Positions 18,604 to 27,996 of a DNA stretch of 64,000 nucleotides are shown here, in pieces. The stretch is from positions 226,144 to 290,143 of the forward strand of contig NZ_LMUT01000012.1 of assembly GCF_009765785.1 (NCBI RefSeq). The letters are read 5' to 3'. A model generated the notes under the pieces. That model searched no databases and had not been told where the DNA came from. It worked only from the letters and a program-made list of their open reading frames with translations. Source of the stretch: Granulicella sp. L46. Its GTDB lineage: Bacteria > Acidobacteriota > Terriglobia > Terriglobales > Acidobacteriaceae. Numbering within the stretch: position 1 is the first letter of the stretch; every line of letters begins with the position of its first letter. Both the position numbers and the translations under genes were made by a program.

Positions 18604-21600
18604 TCAGCTGAGGGTGGAGGCGTCGGCGGCTTTGGACATTTTGCCGGTGCGCTCTAGCTTGTCCCAACTGAAGCTCTTGCCGTCGATGGCGCGCTTTACC
18701 GTGCGGATGAGGACCCAGGAAAAGAGTTGGCGGTAGGTGAAGCGCTGGATCCAGATGTGGAAGAGCAGCCAGGCGTCGCCTTTGCTGGCAGGGTGTTTGC
18801 GCTCGAGCATGAAGGCGAGGGCGGAGGCGGCGAAGTCGATGAGCAGGAAGGCGGCGAAGAAGGTGATGAGCTTGTAAATGTCGGCGGAGCTGGTGGTGTC
18901 GGGGTGGAAGTGCTTGTCGATGAAGTAGTGGATGACGCCAGCGACAAACATGAAGTCGATGAGCGGTGAGACGAGAGGCAGGAGGATCTGGAAGACGACG
19001 ATGTTGGGTAGCGCAAAGAGGCCCATGGCGCGGCGGTGGACGATGGCGCCGCGATGTTTGAAGACTGCCTGAAGGATGCCGAAGGACCAGCGGAAACGCT
19101 GGCGGGCGAGGCTGTTGGCAGAGGCGGGAGCTTCGGTGAAGGCGAGGGCCTGGTCTTCGTAGATGACGGCATAGCCCTGCTCGAGCAGGTTCATGGTGAG
19201 GTCGGCATCCTCGGCTACAGTGTCGGGATGGTAGCAGCCGCCGGCTTTCACGGCTGAGGTGCGCCAGGCCCCGATAGCTCCGGGAACGACCATGACGACG
19301 TCGAAAAGGTCGAGGGCGCGGCGCTCGAAATTTTGCGAGGTGATGTATTCGAGGGCCTGCCAGCGCGTCCAGAGATTGACGCGGTTACCGACCTTGGCGT
19401 TGCCGGCGACGGCGCCAATGTGCGGATTAGCAAAGTGGCAGACCAGGCGGCTGATGGCGTCGTGCGCAATCACGCCGTCGGCATCGATGCCCACGTAAAT
19501 CTCTTCGTCGGTTTGCGCGAGCGCGAAGTTGAGCGCGTCGGCCTTGCCGCCGTTGGGTTTGGTGAGAACGGTGACGCGACCGGCAGCGATCTCCTTCGCG
19601 TAGGTCTCGCAGGCGATCTTGTAGGTGTCGTCCTTGGAACCATCGTCGATGACGATGATGCGGATGTTTTTGTAGTTCGACATCAGCGCGGAGCGGATGG
19701 TGCGGGCGATCACCTTCTCTTCGTTGTAGGCGGGGATGAGGACGGCGACGCGCGGCTGGTAATCCGGGGTGGAGTAGTCCTTGCGCTTGCGGAAGCGGTC
19801 GATGACGGCGCATACGCCGATGATGATGAGGCGGCCGCTCATCAGGATGTCGCCGATGAAAAAGACGCTGATGACGAAGTGGTTGAAGAAGGAGATGAGG
19901 GCGAAGGCGATGGCGTCGACGAAGGCGTAGTAGCGTTGGCGGCCCTTGACGGGGGGCATGACTTCGGCGCGTGATTTGCCGATGAGTTCGGAGACAGGAA
20001 CGATCTCGTAGCCGTGGGCGCGGAGGGCGTTGATGAGGACGGGAAGGGCGGCGACGGTTGCGGAACGATCGCCGCCACCATCGTGCATGAGGATGACGGA
20101 GCCGCGCATCCAGGTCTTGGTATCGAAGAGGGCGATCTGGCTGAAGACGCTGTCGACGATTTCCTGCGGCGACTTGCGGGGATGCTCATCCCAGTCGTTG
20201 GTATCGATCTTGTCGCCGACGATGACGTAGCCGAGGCGCTGAATGTTCTCGATGGGAGCGGCCTGGTCGTTGGTGTCGGGCTCCTGATCGATGGAGTAGG
20301 GCGGGCGGAAGTAGACGGGCTGGACGCCAATCTCGGCGGCGAATAGGCGCTCGGTGAGGTTGAGTTGGAGGTCGACCTGGCCCTGAGAGATTTCAGAGAT
20401 GTCCGGGTGCGTGTAGGTGTGATTGCCGATCTCATGGCCGTCCTTGTACACGCGTTTCATGAGGCCGATGTTGTCCTGGGCGACCTCGCCAATCATGAAG
20501 AACGTGCCGACGACGTGGTACTGCTTGAGGATGGCCAGGATTTTGGGAGTCCACTCGGGATCGGGGCCGTCGTCGAAGCTGATGGCCACCTTCTTGGGAT
20601 GGTAGCCATACTGCGAAACGGTGTAGGGGAGCGGATAGGAGTCCATCGACTCGGAGACGACGCTGAGGTAGGGCTTGGGAATCGTGGGGTCGTCGTCCAT
20701 GGCGAGGGTGCGATGGCCGTTCTGGGGCAGGCTGGTGACGCGCAGGATGTCGCCATCGCCTTCGGTGTCGACGTCCTGTCCCGGCGAGACCTCGGCGAGA
20801 GCCTTCACGGGATCTGATTGGAGGGGCTTATCCCAGATCTTCCAGAGCGAGTCGTCTTCGAGACCGAGGCGCTGGAGGGCGAAGGTTTCAATACCAAGAG
20901 CTCGAGCGACGCGCATCTGATTGACGGCGGTGACGGCGTCGAGGAACCAGACGGTGTGACGTTGCTTCGCGTCGACGTCGTCGTAGGCGAAGTGCGGATT
21001 GAGCGAGTCGTCGAGCGTAATCTTAGCGTCGGCGTCGGAGGCAGCCTGCCAGGCTTCCTGGGTGGAAAGAATGTTGGCGTCCGTGCTGTCGGGATCGGGA
21101 GGCTTGTTCTTTTGGCCGGGAGTGGGAAGCGGGCTGGACCAGTCGTAGCCGTAACCGCCGATGGAGCAGATGATCTTCTGCCGCGGCACTACCTTCATGA
21201 TCTCGCGCAGATTGTTCTCAAACCAATCCTGGCCGGCGACCGGACCGGCGACTGTGCCGGATTGATGCTGCCCGTAGTTCATCAGAACGAGGCCGTCGGA
21301 GTGGGCGGCGAGGAATTGCAGATCGAGCTTGCCGGCGTCGATGGGAACTTCGATGTAGAGGCGAAGGTTGTGCTGCTGGAAGTCGCTGTAGAGGGCCTGG
21401 GCGAGGAGGCTGTAGGCGGCCTGGGCGTCAGGGGGAAGCGCCTGAAAACTGAGGGTGAGGCCACGATAGCGGGTGTTGGTGGCGAGAAACTGGTCGACCT
21501 GCTGAACGAACGTCGCGCGCGCTTTGGCGCTGAGGAGGAACTGTTCTACATTCGGGTTGAAGGCGCCTTCGACGGGGCTGAAGTTGTTGACCATCGGGAA

Positions 21601-22131
21601 GATTTCCGTGTCTTCGCGGGCGGCCTGGATGGTGCGGAGGATTTTGTTTTCGCGGTCGACGCCGTGGACGCCGGCGGAATCGATGACGGGGAAGGGCGTG
21701 TTGTCGGAGGTGAAGGCGGTGAGCGAGCCGTCGGGCGTGAGGACGTGCAGCCACTCGGGAAAGAGGATGTCGATCTGCTTGACGTGGGCTTTGAACGACG
21801 CGTAGCTGGCCGGATCGAGGTCGGTGTAAAAGGCGGCGCGCAGGCCTTCGCCCTGGTTGAGGGTTACGTCGGAAGGTTTGAGATCGGTCTTGCGATGGGC
21901 AGAACGATTCAGCTTCTCGCGGGACGTGAGCTCCAGTGCGGGCGGATTCGAGAGCGCGCGGTAACGCTTGGTGGCGGAGCGAAGGTCGAGGCCCTGCATG
22001 GGCTTCATGCGGACGAGGCCGACGATGAAGATTACGCCGACCAGCGCGCCCAGGAGAGCGAGCACGTCGAATATTCGCCGCAGGCGCTTCCAGCGTTTGC
22101 GTTGCGGATCGTAGAAGACTTGTTTGCTCAT
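18604..22131 (-). CDS. Three-domain protein: GH18-like, polysaccharide deacetylase (NodB) and GT2 glycosyltransferase
   Basis: A 1175-residue membrane protein. Residues 21-42 form a membrane anchor; about 90-430 is a glycoside hydrolase 18-like TIM barrel (IICSIGGYGYDW); about 510-715 is a NodB-type polysaccharide deacetylase with ISFDDGPDP, FFMIGE and HEIGNHTYTH metal-binding motifs; after membrane spans, about 795-1130 is a processive family 2 glycosyltransferase (VLIPAYNEEKVI, IDDGSKDD, GIDADG, AEDADLT, RQRFRWSFG) with further spans. This combination makes and trims N-acetylglucosamine-type polymers, so one polypeptide may synthesise, deacetylate and process an exopolysaccharide. The catalytic DxE of GH18 is not evident, so that domain may be binding-only. 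Confidence 0.88.
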   Translation of the reverse strand: MSKQVFYDPQRKRWKRLRRIFDVLALLGALVGVIFIVGLVRMKPMQGLDLRSATKRYRALSNPPALELTSREKLNRSAHRKTDLKPSDVTLNQGEGLRAAFYTDLDPASYASFKAHVKQIDILFPEWLHVLTPDGSLTAFTSDNTPFPVIDSAGVHGVDRENKILRTIQAAREDTEIFPMVNNFSPVEGAFNPNVEQFLLSAKARATFVQQVDQFLATNTRYRGLTLSFQALPPDAQAAYSLLAQALYSDFQQHNLRLYIEVPIDAGKLDLQFLAAHSDGLVLMNYGQHQSGTVAGPVAGQDWFENNLREIMKVVPRQKIICSIGGYGYDWSSPLPTPGQKNKPPDPDSTDANILSTQEAWQAASDADAKITLDDSLNPHFAYDDVDAKQRHTVWFLDAVTAVNQMRVARALGIETFALQRLGLEDDSLWKIWDKPLQSDPVKALAEVSPGQDVDTEGDGDILRVTSLPQNGHRTLAMDDDPTIPKPYLSVVSESMDSYPLPYTVSQYGYHPKKVAISFDDGPDPEWTPKILAILKQYHVVGTFFMIGEVAQDNIGLMKRVYKDGHEIGNHTYTHPDISEISQGQVDLQLNLTERLFAAEIGVQPVYFRPPYSIDQEPDTNDQAAPIENIQRLGYVIVGDKIDTNDWDEHPRKSPQEIVDSVFSQIALFDTKTWMRGSVILMHDGGGDRSATVAALPVLINALRAHGYEIVPVSELIGKSRAEVMPPVKGRQRYYAFVDAIAFALISFFNHFVISVFFIGDILMSGRLIIIGVCAVIDRFRKRKDYSTPDYQPRVAVLIPAYNEEKVIARTIRSALMSNYKNIRIIVIDDGSKDDTYKIACETYAKEIAAGRVTVLTKPNGGKADALNFALAQTDEEIYVGIDADGVIAHDAISRLVCHFANPHIGAVAGNAKVGNRVNLWTRWQALEYITSQNFERRALDLFDVVMVVPGAIGAWRTSAVKAGGCYHPDTVAEDADLTMNLLEQGYAVIYEDQALAFTEAPASANSLARQRFRWSFGILQAVFKHRGAIVHRRAMGLFALPNIVVFQILLPLVSPLIDFMFVAGVIHYFIDKHFHPDTTSSADIYKLITFFAAFLLIDFAASALAFMLERKHPASKGDAWLLFHIWIQRFTYRQLFSWVLIRTVKRAIDGKSFSWDKLERTGKMSKAADASTLS

Positions 22132-22225
22132 CGATAGAAGGGCGTGCTTCCCATGATACTACCCGCGCTGGGATGTCGGCAGCGGGGGTGCCGGGAAGTG
22201 CTGGTGACTCGTATGATGCAGAGAA

Positions 22226-23602
22226 ATGGAGAAGAGGCGAGCGAGGTACGGCTGGGGCGCGGCGCTGGTTGCCGGGGCCCTGCTGCGACTGCTGTTCTTC
22301 CACCTTCGACCAACGGTGGCTGGCGACGCGCTGATGTATGGCGACCTTGCACACAATATGGTCGCACATCATGTGTATGGATTTTCGGGGGCGGTGATTC
22401 AGTCGACGCTGATCCGGCTCCCGGGGTATCCGCTGTTCCTGGCAGCCTGCTTTGCGGTGTTCGGTACGGGGAACTACAGGGCGGTGGTGGTGGTGCAGAT
22501 GTTGGCGGACCTGGCCGGGTGTGTACTGCTCGGGATTCTGGCGGGGCGGCTGGCGGGACGACGGGCTGGGTTGGCGGCGGTTTGGCTGGCGGCGGTGTGT
22601 CCGTTTACGGCGAACTATTCGGTGGTGGTGTTGGCCGAGACGCTGAGCGTGTTCTGCGTGGTGGTGGCGTTCTTCGCGCTGGAGCGATGGGTCGCGCTGG
22701 GGCGGGCGTGGGGATGGGTGCTGGCGGTCGGGTGCGCGATGGCGGCGGCGGTGTTGCTGCGGCCGGACCAAGGGATTCTCGCGGCGGCGATTTTGCCGGT
22801 GTTGCTCTGGTTGGGGATGCGGTGGCGTGATGTTGGATTTGGCAGGCGGGTGGCGCCGGCGGTGGTGGCAGCGCTGTTGGTGGTGCTTCCTCTGTCGTTG
22901 TGGACGGCGCGGAACTGGCGGGTGTTTCATGTTTTCCAACCGCTGGCGCCGAGGTACGCGAACGATCCTGATGAGGCAGTGCCGTTGGGATTTCAGCGAT
23001 GGTTTCGGACCTGGGCCGTCGATTACAAGGCTACCTACGACATCTACTGGAACTATGACGACACGCGGATGAGAGTGGAGGATTTGCCGGCGCGGGCGTT
23101 CGACAATGCGCAGCAGAAGGAGAAGACGCAGGCTCTGTTTGCGCGGTACAACAAGGTGGTGTCGGCGACGCCGGAGTTTGATGCGGCATTTGCGCAGCTT
23201 GCGGCGGAGAGGATTGCGGACCATCCGCTGCGGTATTACGTGGTGCTACCGGTCGCGCGGGAGGCGGATATGTGGCTGCGGCCACGCTTTGAGCTGACGA
23301 CGATGCCAGTGGATTGGTGGAACTTCGATCGACATCCAATGCGATCGGCGGAGGAGTTGGGGTACGCGTTGCTGAATGCCGCATATCTTTTGCTGGCCGT
23401 CGTGGGATTCGTGATCTGGCGGAGGCGCGGATGGGATGGCCGCGGGGCTATTGCGTACGCCATGCTCGGGTTTGTTGCGCTGCGATGCGTTTTGTTGCTG
23501 ACGCTGGATAACTCCGAACCGCGTTACACGCTGGAGTGCTTTCCAGTGGTGATCCTGCTGGGGAGCTTCGCGGTTGCAAAGCTCCGCGCCGAGCCTCAAT
23601 GA
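22226..23602 (+). CDS. GT-C/PMT-type membrane glycosyltransferase, 458 aa
   Basis: Around 10 transmembrane spans. The first loop HLRPTVAGDALMYGDLAHNMVAHHVYG and later TLIRLPGYPLFLA match dolichyl/undecaprenyl-phosphate-mannose-type transferases (GT83/39-like), which move sugars from lipid carriers on the outer face of the membrane. It diverges from the three-domain polysaccharide gene, 94 bp apart, so both may share a control region. Acceptor unknown. Confidence 0.78.
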   Translation: MEKRRARYGWGAALVAGALLRLLFFHLRPTVAGDALMYGDLAHNMVAHHVYGFSGAVIQSTLIRLPGYPLFLAACFAVFGTGNYRAVVVVQMLADLAGCVLLGILAGRLAGRRAGLAAVWLAAVCPFTANYSVVVLAETLSVFCVVVAFFALERWVALGRAWGWVLAVGCAMAAAVLLRPDQGILAAAILPVLLWLGMRWRDVGFGRRVAPAVVAALLVVLPLSLWTARNWRVFHVFQPLAPRYANDPDEAVPLGFQRWFRTWAVDYKATYDIYWNYDDTRMRVEDLPARAFDNAQQKEKTQALFARYNKVVSATPEFDAAFAQLAAERIADHPLRYYVVLPVAREADMWLRPRFELTTMPVDWWNFDRHPMRSAEELGYALLNAAYLLLAVVGFVIWRRRGWDGRGAIAYAMLGFVALRCVLLLTLDNSEPRYTLECFPVVILLGSFAVAKLRAEPQ

Positions 23603-23614
23603 TTTGCGGCAGGC

Positions 23615-24337
23615 CTAGTGATTCACGACCGTCGTGTTCTTGTCTTTCTTGATTGCGAACTGGTCTTTGTGCACGTTGCCGTTGACCTTGATGGCTGAGT
23701 AGGTTGCGGTGCGGTAGTCGCCGCTGGCGATGTAGAAGATTTGCTTGAGGGAGACGGCGCGGGTGAGGTCGACCCAGATGGTGATGTGGGTGAAGTTCTT
23801 GCGAGCGTCGGCGTCCTTGCCCACGAGGTCGAGCTTTTCGACCTTGACGGGCTGACCGTTGTCGGTGAGGGTCTCGGGACCGAGGTCGGTGATGTTCCAG
23901 GCGCGGGCGAGGTCGGTGCCACTGCCGCCGAAGCCCAGGGTGAGGAAGCTTTCAATTGCTGACTGATTGCCGGTTTGGTTAAATACGGTGACCTGGTCGA
24001 CGCCCGGATCGAACATCTGGAACGTACCGGCCTGGTATTGGATTACTTTGATGGGCTTGGATTTGGGAGCCGCGTTCGGATCGACCAGGATGGCACCCAT
24101 ATCGGTGGAACCCTTCTCGCGTTCGAAGTAGATGGAGCCTTTCTGGGTGGAGGTGTCGTGGACGATCTTCTCGTAGTAGTCCCACTGGAAGTCGGCGGTA
24201 GCGCGTTGGAACTTCACGCTGGCGGTGTCGAGCTGCTTGAGGACGAAGGTGAGCTGCGGTGATGGCGCCTGGGCGTAACCGCTGCCGGCGACTGTCAGTG
24301 CGAAAACCGCCGCGAAAAAAGGACGAAGGTGTTTCAT
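23615..24337 (-). CDS. LolA-like outer-membrane lipoprotein-sorting family protein
   Basis: Signal peptide (residues 1-23, GSGYAQA), then a mature domain with the LolA/LolB-type half-barrel pattern: LDTASVKFQRATADFQWDYYEK, KGSIYFEREKG, and late strands VSLKQIFYIASGDYRTATYSAI. It is expected to bind acyl chains in the periplasm; the family includes carriers not involved in lipoprotein sorting. The ATG at 24337 has AGGAG 9 bases upstream. Two dyads at 24365-24403 just upstream may control it. Confidence 0.75.
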   Translation of the reverse strand: MKHLRPFFAAVFALTVAGSGYAQAPSPQLTFVLKQLDTASVKFQRATADFQWDYYEKIVHDTSTQKGSIYFEREKGSTDMGAILVDPNAAPKSKPIKVIQYQAGTFQMFDPGVDQVTVFNQTGNQSAIESFLTLGFGGSGTDLARAWNITDLGPETLTDNGQPVKVEKLDLVGKDADARKNFTHITIWVDLTRAVSLKQIFYIASGDYRTATYSAIKVNGNVHKDQFAIKKDKNTTVVNH

Positions 24338-24364
24338 GAAATCAAACTCCTGCACAACATTTAA

Positions 24365-24403
24365 GTCAGACTGCTGGTCGCCGTTTAGGTCAGACTGCTA
24401 GTC
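24365..24403. promoter_or_regulatory. Tandem pair of dyads upstream of the LolA-like gene
   Basis: Two 15-bp units, GTCAGACTGCTGGTC and GTCAGACTGCTAGTC, occur 24 bp apart. Each contains the dyad GACTnnnRGTC, as in operators of small dimeric repressors (for example TetR type). They lie 28-66 bp upstream of the LolA-like start. Regulatory role is inferred. Confidence 0.45.
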
Positions 24404-24455
24404 AACATTCTTTAGATGGAGATTTTCGGAAAACGTGGCCTGCGGGGGGTTCGGG

Positions 24456-24833
24456 TTAGTGAACGATCGTTGCGTCATAGGCGATGACGTGACCTTTGGG
24501 ATCCGCTACCGGGGTGTATTTCTCGAGAGTGACAGCGCCGGCGATTGGTTCGACCACCTTGAGAATTGCCTCGCGAATGTCCGCGTCGGTCTTTGCTCCG
24601 TGCAGGTCGTCGACGCGAATCTCATAGACGAACTGGGCCTCTCCGTTGGAGCTGCGCGCGGCCTTCACCAGGACCTCGCTCTGCTGCATGGGAATCTCCG
24701 GAACGGGTTTGTCCTGGAAGTCGATGAAGCGTGGCGACACGAAGAGGAACAGCAGGATCAGCGTCACCATGATGTCGTAGTGGAAGCTGCCGCGCTCGTA
24801 GGTCCAGAAGAAGTAGCTGCGAAGAATCTTCAT
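24456..24833 (-). CDS. Small membrane protein coupled to serS, 125 aa
   Basis: One transmembrane span (about residues 19-37, YDIMVTLILLFLFVSPRF) after a short aromatic cytoplasmic start, then an exported-looking soluble domain. The start ATG overlaps the serS stop codon as ATGA, so it is translationally coupled to serS. No function recognised; a longer reading frame upstream is antisense-like noise inside serS. Confidence 0.72.
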   Translation of the reverse strand: MKILRSYFFWTYERGSFHYDIMVTLILLFLFVSPRFIDFQDKPVPEIPMQQSEVLVKAARSSNGEAQFVYEIRVDDLHGAKTDADIREAILKVVEPIAGAVTLEKYTPVADPKGHVIAYDATIVH

Positions 24834-26161
24834 AGCGCACGTCCGAAGGATTGGCGGCGAATGACCGTCTCGCCGTTCATGTAAGGCTGGAGCGCGTCTG
24901 GGATGCGGACGGAGCCGTCGGCCTGCTGGTAGTTCTCGAGTATAGCGAGATAGGTGCGGCCGACGGCGAGGCCGCTGCCGTTGAGGGTGTGGATGAACTC
25001 GGATTTTTTGGCGCCCTCGGGTTTGTAGCGGATGTTCGCGCGACGGGCCTGGAAGCTCTCGAAGTTGGAGCACGAGGAAATCTCGCGGTAGGTCTGCTGG
25101 CCGGGAAGCCAGACTTCGAGGTCGTAGGTCTTGGCCGCGCTGAAGCCCATGTCGCCGGTGCAGAGGAGCATGCGGCGGTAGGGAAGGCCGAGGCGCTCGA
25201 GCACCGTTTCGGCGTGGTGGGTGAGGGCTTCGTGCTCGGCGGTTGAGTCTTCGGGCCGGGCGAACTTGACTAGCTCGACCTTCTGGAACTGGTGCTGGCG
25301 GATCATACCGCGGGTGTCCTTGCCGTGCGAGCCGGCCTCGGAGCGGTAGCAGGGGGTGTAGGCGGTGAAGGAGATTGTGCCGGAGCTGAGGTCGATGGTC
25401 TCGTCGCGAAATATGTTGGTGACAGGGACTTCGGCGGTAGGAATGAGCCAGTGGTCGCTCTCCTGCAACTGGCCGGGGACGTAGGGGCCCTTGTCGTCGC
25501 AGTGGAAGAGGTCCTGGCCGAACTTTGGCAGATTGCCCGTGCCGAAGAGCGAGCGGGAGTTCACAAGGCTGGGAGGGAGGACCTCGACGTAGTTGTGCTC
25601 GCGGGTGTGGAGGTCGAGCATGAAGTTGGCGAGGGCGCGCTCGAGACGGGCGCCGGAGCCTAGCTGCAGGACGAAGCGGGCGCCGGAGATCTTGGCGGCG
25701 CGCTCGAAGTCGAGGATACCGAGCTGTTCGCCAATCTCCCAGTGAGGCTTGGCAGGGAAGTCGAAGGTGGGGATTTCGCCCCAGGTCTTCTGGCAGACGT
25801 TGTCGTGCTCGGAGGCGCCGGCGGGGACGGAGTCGTTAGGGAGGTTGGGAAGGGATTCGATGAGCTCGCGGAGTTTGAGGTCGGCCTCAGCGGCGCGGGC
25901 TTCGAGCTGCTCGGTCTTGTCTTTGAGCGAAGTCGTTTGTGCAGCGACGAGAGCGACGTCGCCGCCTTCGCGCTTGATGCGTCCGAACTCGGCGGACAGG
26001 GCATTGCGCTGGGCCTTGAGGGTCTCAGCTTCGGTGATGGCCGAACGCCGTGCTGTATCGAGATCGGAAAATCCCTGGAGGAGGCCCGGGTCTACGCCAC
26101 GCAGACGGAGTTTTTCTTGGACGAGCGGGAGGTTCGCCCGCACAAACGCTAAATCGTGCAT
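24830..26161 (-). CDS. serS: Seryl-tRNA synthetase
   Basis: Charges tRNA-Ser with serine. 443 residues, normal for bacteria. An N-terminal coiled-coil tRNA-binding arm (about 25-105; LKAQRNALSAEFGRIKREGG) precedes the class II catalytic core with TAEVPVTN, the motif 2 CYRSEAGSHGKDTRGMIRQH and motif 3 NGSGLAVGRTYLAILENYQ. Its 3' end overlaps the small membrane gene above by ATGA. Divergent from purH. Confidence 0.97.
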   Translation of the reverse strand: MHDLAFVRANLPLVQEKLRLRGVDPGLLQGFSDLDTARRSAITEAETLKAQRNALSAEFGRIKREGGDVALVAAQTTSLKDKTEQLEARAAEADLKLRELIESLPNLPNDSVPAGASEHDNVCQKTWGEIPTFDFPAKPHWEIGEQLGILDFERAAKISGARFVLQLGSGARLERALANFMLDLHTREHNYVEVLPPSLVNSRSLFGTGNLPKFGQDLFHCDDKGPYVPGQLQESDHWLIPTAEVPVTNIFRDETIDLSSGTISFTAYTPCYRSEAGSHGKDTRGMIRQHQFQKVELVKFARPEDSTAEHEALTHHAETVLERLGLPYRRMLLCTGDMGFSAAKTYDLEVWLPGQQTYREISSCSNFESFQARRANIRYKPEGAKKSEFIHTLNGSGLAVGRTYLAILENYQQADGSVRIPDALQPYMNGETVIRRQSFGRAL

Positions 26162-26266
26162 ACCGGTCTATTTTAGCTTGCTAGACGGCTGCGACTGGCG
26201 GAGGTGTGCGGGCTGTAGTTCCTGGTGCGGCGAGTCCACAGGGTTGGAGCGTAAAATTTGAGGAAT

Positions 26267-27850
26267 ATGAGCGAGATGAAGACGGTGAATCGTGCCCTTT
26301 TGTCTGTTACCGACAAGACTGGGCTGGTGGAGTTTGCGGGTGTACTGGCGGGCCTCGGAGTTGAACTGGTGTCGACCGGCGGGACGGCCAAGGCGCTGCG
26401 CGAAGCGGGGCTGAAGGTTCTGGATGTGGCGGAGCTGACGGGCTTTCCCGAGATGCTCGATGGGCGCGTGAAGACGCTGCATCCGGGGGTGCATGGGGGG
26501 ATTCTGCATCGTCGGGATCTGGCTGAGCATGTGGCTGCTGTGGCGGAACATGGGATCAAGCCGATCGATATGGTGGTGGTGAACCTGTACGCGTTTGAGA
26601 AGACGGCGGCCCGGGAGGGCGTGACCACTGCGGAGTTGATCGAGAATATTGATATTGGCGGACCGTCGATGCTGCGCTCGGCGGCGAAGAACTTTGCGGA
26701 TGTGGCGGTGGTGTCGGATGCGGCGGATTATCTCGCGCTGACGGAGGAACTACAGGCCAATGGCGGCAAGCTTAGCTTGGAGACGCGCTGGCGATTGGCG
26801 CGTGGAGCGTTTGCGACTACGGCGGCGTATGACTCGGCGATTGCGAGCACGCTGGAGGCGCTGCCGGCTGAGTTTGGGGATGTTGAGGCGTCGGTCGAGA
26901 CCGTGCTGCCGTCTACGCTGAGGATTTCGGCGCGGCTGAAGAACTCTCTGCGCTATGGCGAGAATCCGCACCAGGCGGCTGCTGTCTATACGGATGGTTC
27001 GGGCAGCGGGATCGCCAACGCGCAGCAACTGCAGGGAAAAGAGCTGAGCTACAACAACCTGGTTGACCTGGATGCTTGCTGGGCGCTGGCGAGCGAGTTT
27101 GAACAGACTGCCGTGATCATTGTGAAGCATACGAATCCTTGCGGGGTGGCCCTTGGAGCGACCGTCGAGCAGGCATATTTGCGCGCGTTGGAGGCAGATC
27201 CAGTGTCTGCGTTTGGCGGGGTGATAGGGGTGAACCGTACGGTCGACGGCCCGGCGGCCGTGGAGATGGCCAAGCTGTTTGTGGAGGCAATCGTCGCGCC
27301 GGACTTCACGCCCGAAGCCCTGGCGGCGCTCAGCGCGAAGAAGAACCTGCGCGTGTTGCGGATTGTTCCTCCGTCGCCGGCACGGGTGATCAAACAGATC
27401 TCCGGCGGGTTTCTGTTGCAGGACGAAGATCGTGCTCCGGTTACGGCGGACACGCTCACCTATCCGACGTCGCGGCAGCCGACTGACGAGGAAATTGCGG
27501 GTCTGCTCTTCGCCTGGAAGGTCTGCAAGCACGTGAAATCGAACGCGATCGTGTATGCCCGCCTGCAGGAGGGTTTTGGGCAGACTGTCGGCGTGGGCGC
27601 AGGTCAGATGAGCCGCGTGGATGCGGCTCGGTTTGGGGCGATGAAGGCGGCTCTCCCGCTGCCGGGGTCGGTTGCGGCCTCAGATGCGTTCTTTCCCTTT
27701 CCGGATGGCGTGGAAGCCATTGCAAATGCAGGCGCGACGGCCATTATCCAGCCCGGCGGATCGGTGCGGGACGCCGAGGTGATTGCCGCGGCAGACCGCC
27801 TTGGCGTCGCGATGGCGTTCACGGGGATCCGTCATTTCCGGCACGGATAG
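26267..27850 (+). CDS. purH: Bifunctional AICAR transformylase / IMP cyclohydrolase
   Basis: Catalyses the last two steps of purine synthesis, AICAR to FAICAR to IMP. Residues 1-195 form the MGS-like cyclohydrolase domain ([42 protein letters not shown]); residues about 200-527 are the transformylase ([21 protein letters not shown], the [10 protein letters not shown] region). Length 527 is typical. ATG at 26267 has GAGG 4 bases upstream. Confidence 0.97.
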   Translation: MSEMKTVNRALLSVTDKTGLVEFAGVLAGLGVELVSTGGTAKALREAGLKVLDVAELTGFPEMLDGRVKTLHPGVHGGILHRRDLAEHVAAVAEHGIKPIDMVVVNLYAFEKTAAREGVTTAELIENIDIGGPSMLRSAAKNFADVAVVSDAADYLALTEELQANGGKLSLETRWRLARGAFATTAAYDSAIASTLEALPAEFGDVEASVETVLPSTLRISARLKNSLRYGENPHQAAAVYTDGSGSGIANAQQLQGKELSYNNLVDLDACWALASEFEQTAVIIVKHTNPCGVALGATVEQAYLRALEADPVSAFGGVIGVNRTVDGPAAVEMAKLFVEAIVAPDFTPEALAALSAKKNLRVLRIVPPSPARVIKQISGGFLLQDEDRAPVTADTLTYPTSRQPTDEEIAGLLFAWKVCKHVKSNAIVYARLQEGFGQTVGVGAGQMSRVDAARFGAMKAALPLPGSVAASDAFFPFPDGVEAIANAGATAIIQPGGSVRDAEVIAAADRLGVAMAFTGIRHFRHG

Positions 27851-27996
27851 CACATTTTGACAGCGGAGAATTGGCGTTGGGACTGGTAGGATCGCACCCA
27901 AAGCTTGTAATGTACCGTCTAAGATGTAGATCGAGTGATGTTGAACCTGCCAGGCGGCAGCATCTTCTTTAAGACCAGGTACTTCAGGACCTATTC

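Noticed and set aside
21428-23224. Very long reverse-strand open frame (598 codons) over the GT2/NodB gene end and the PMT gene
   Set aside because: Arg/Pro/His-rich nonsense composition and it lies antisense to two convincing genes; a GC-rich shadow frame.
24834-25073. N-terminal extension of the serS-coupled membrane protein
   Set aside because: It would lie inside serS in another frame with His/Arg/Pro-rich nonsense; ATG 24833 in an ATGA overlap is the natural start.
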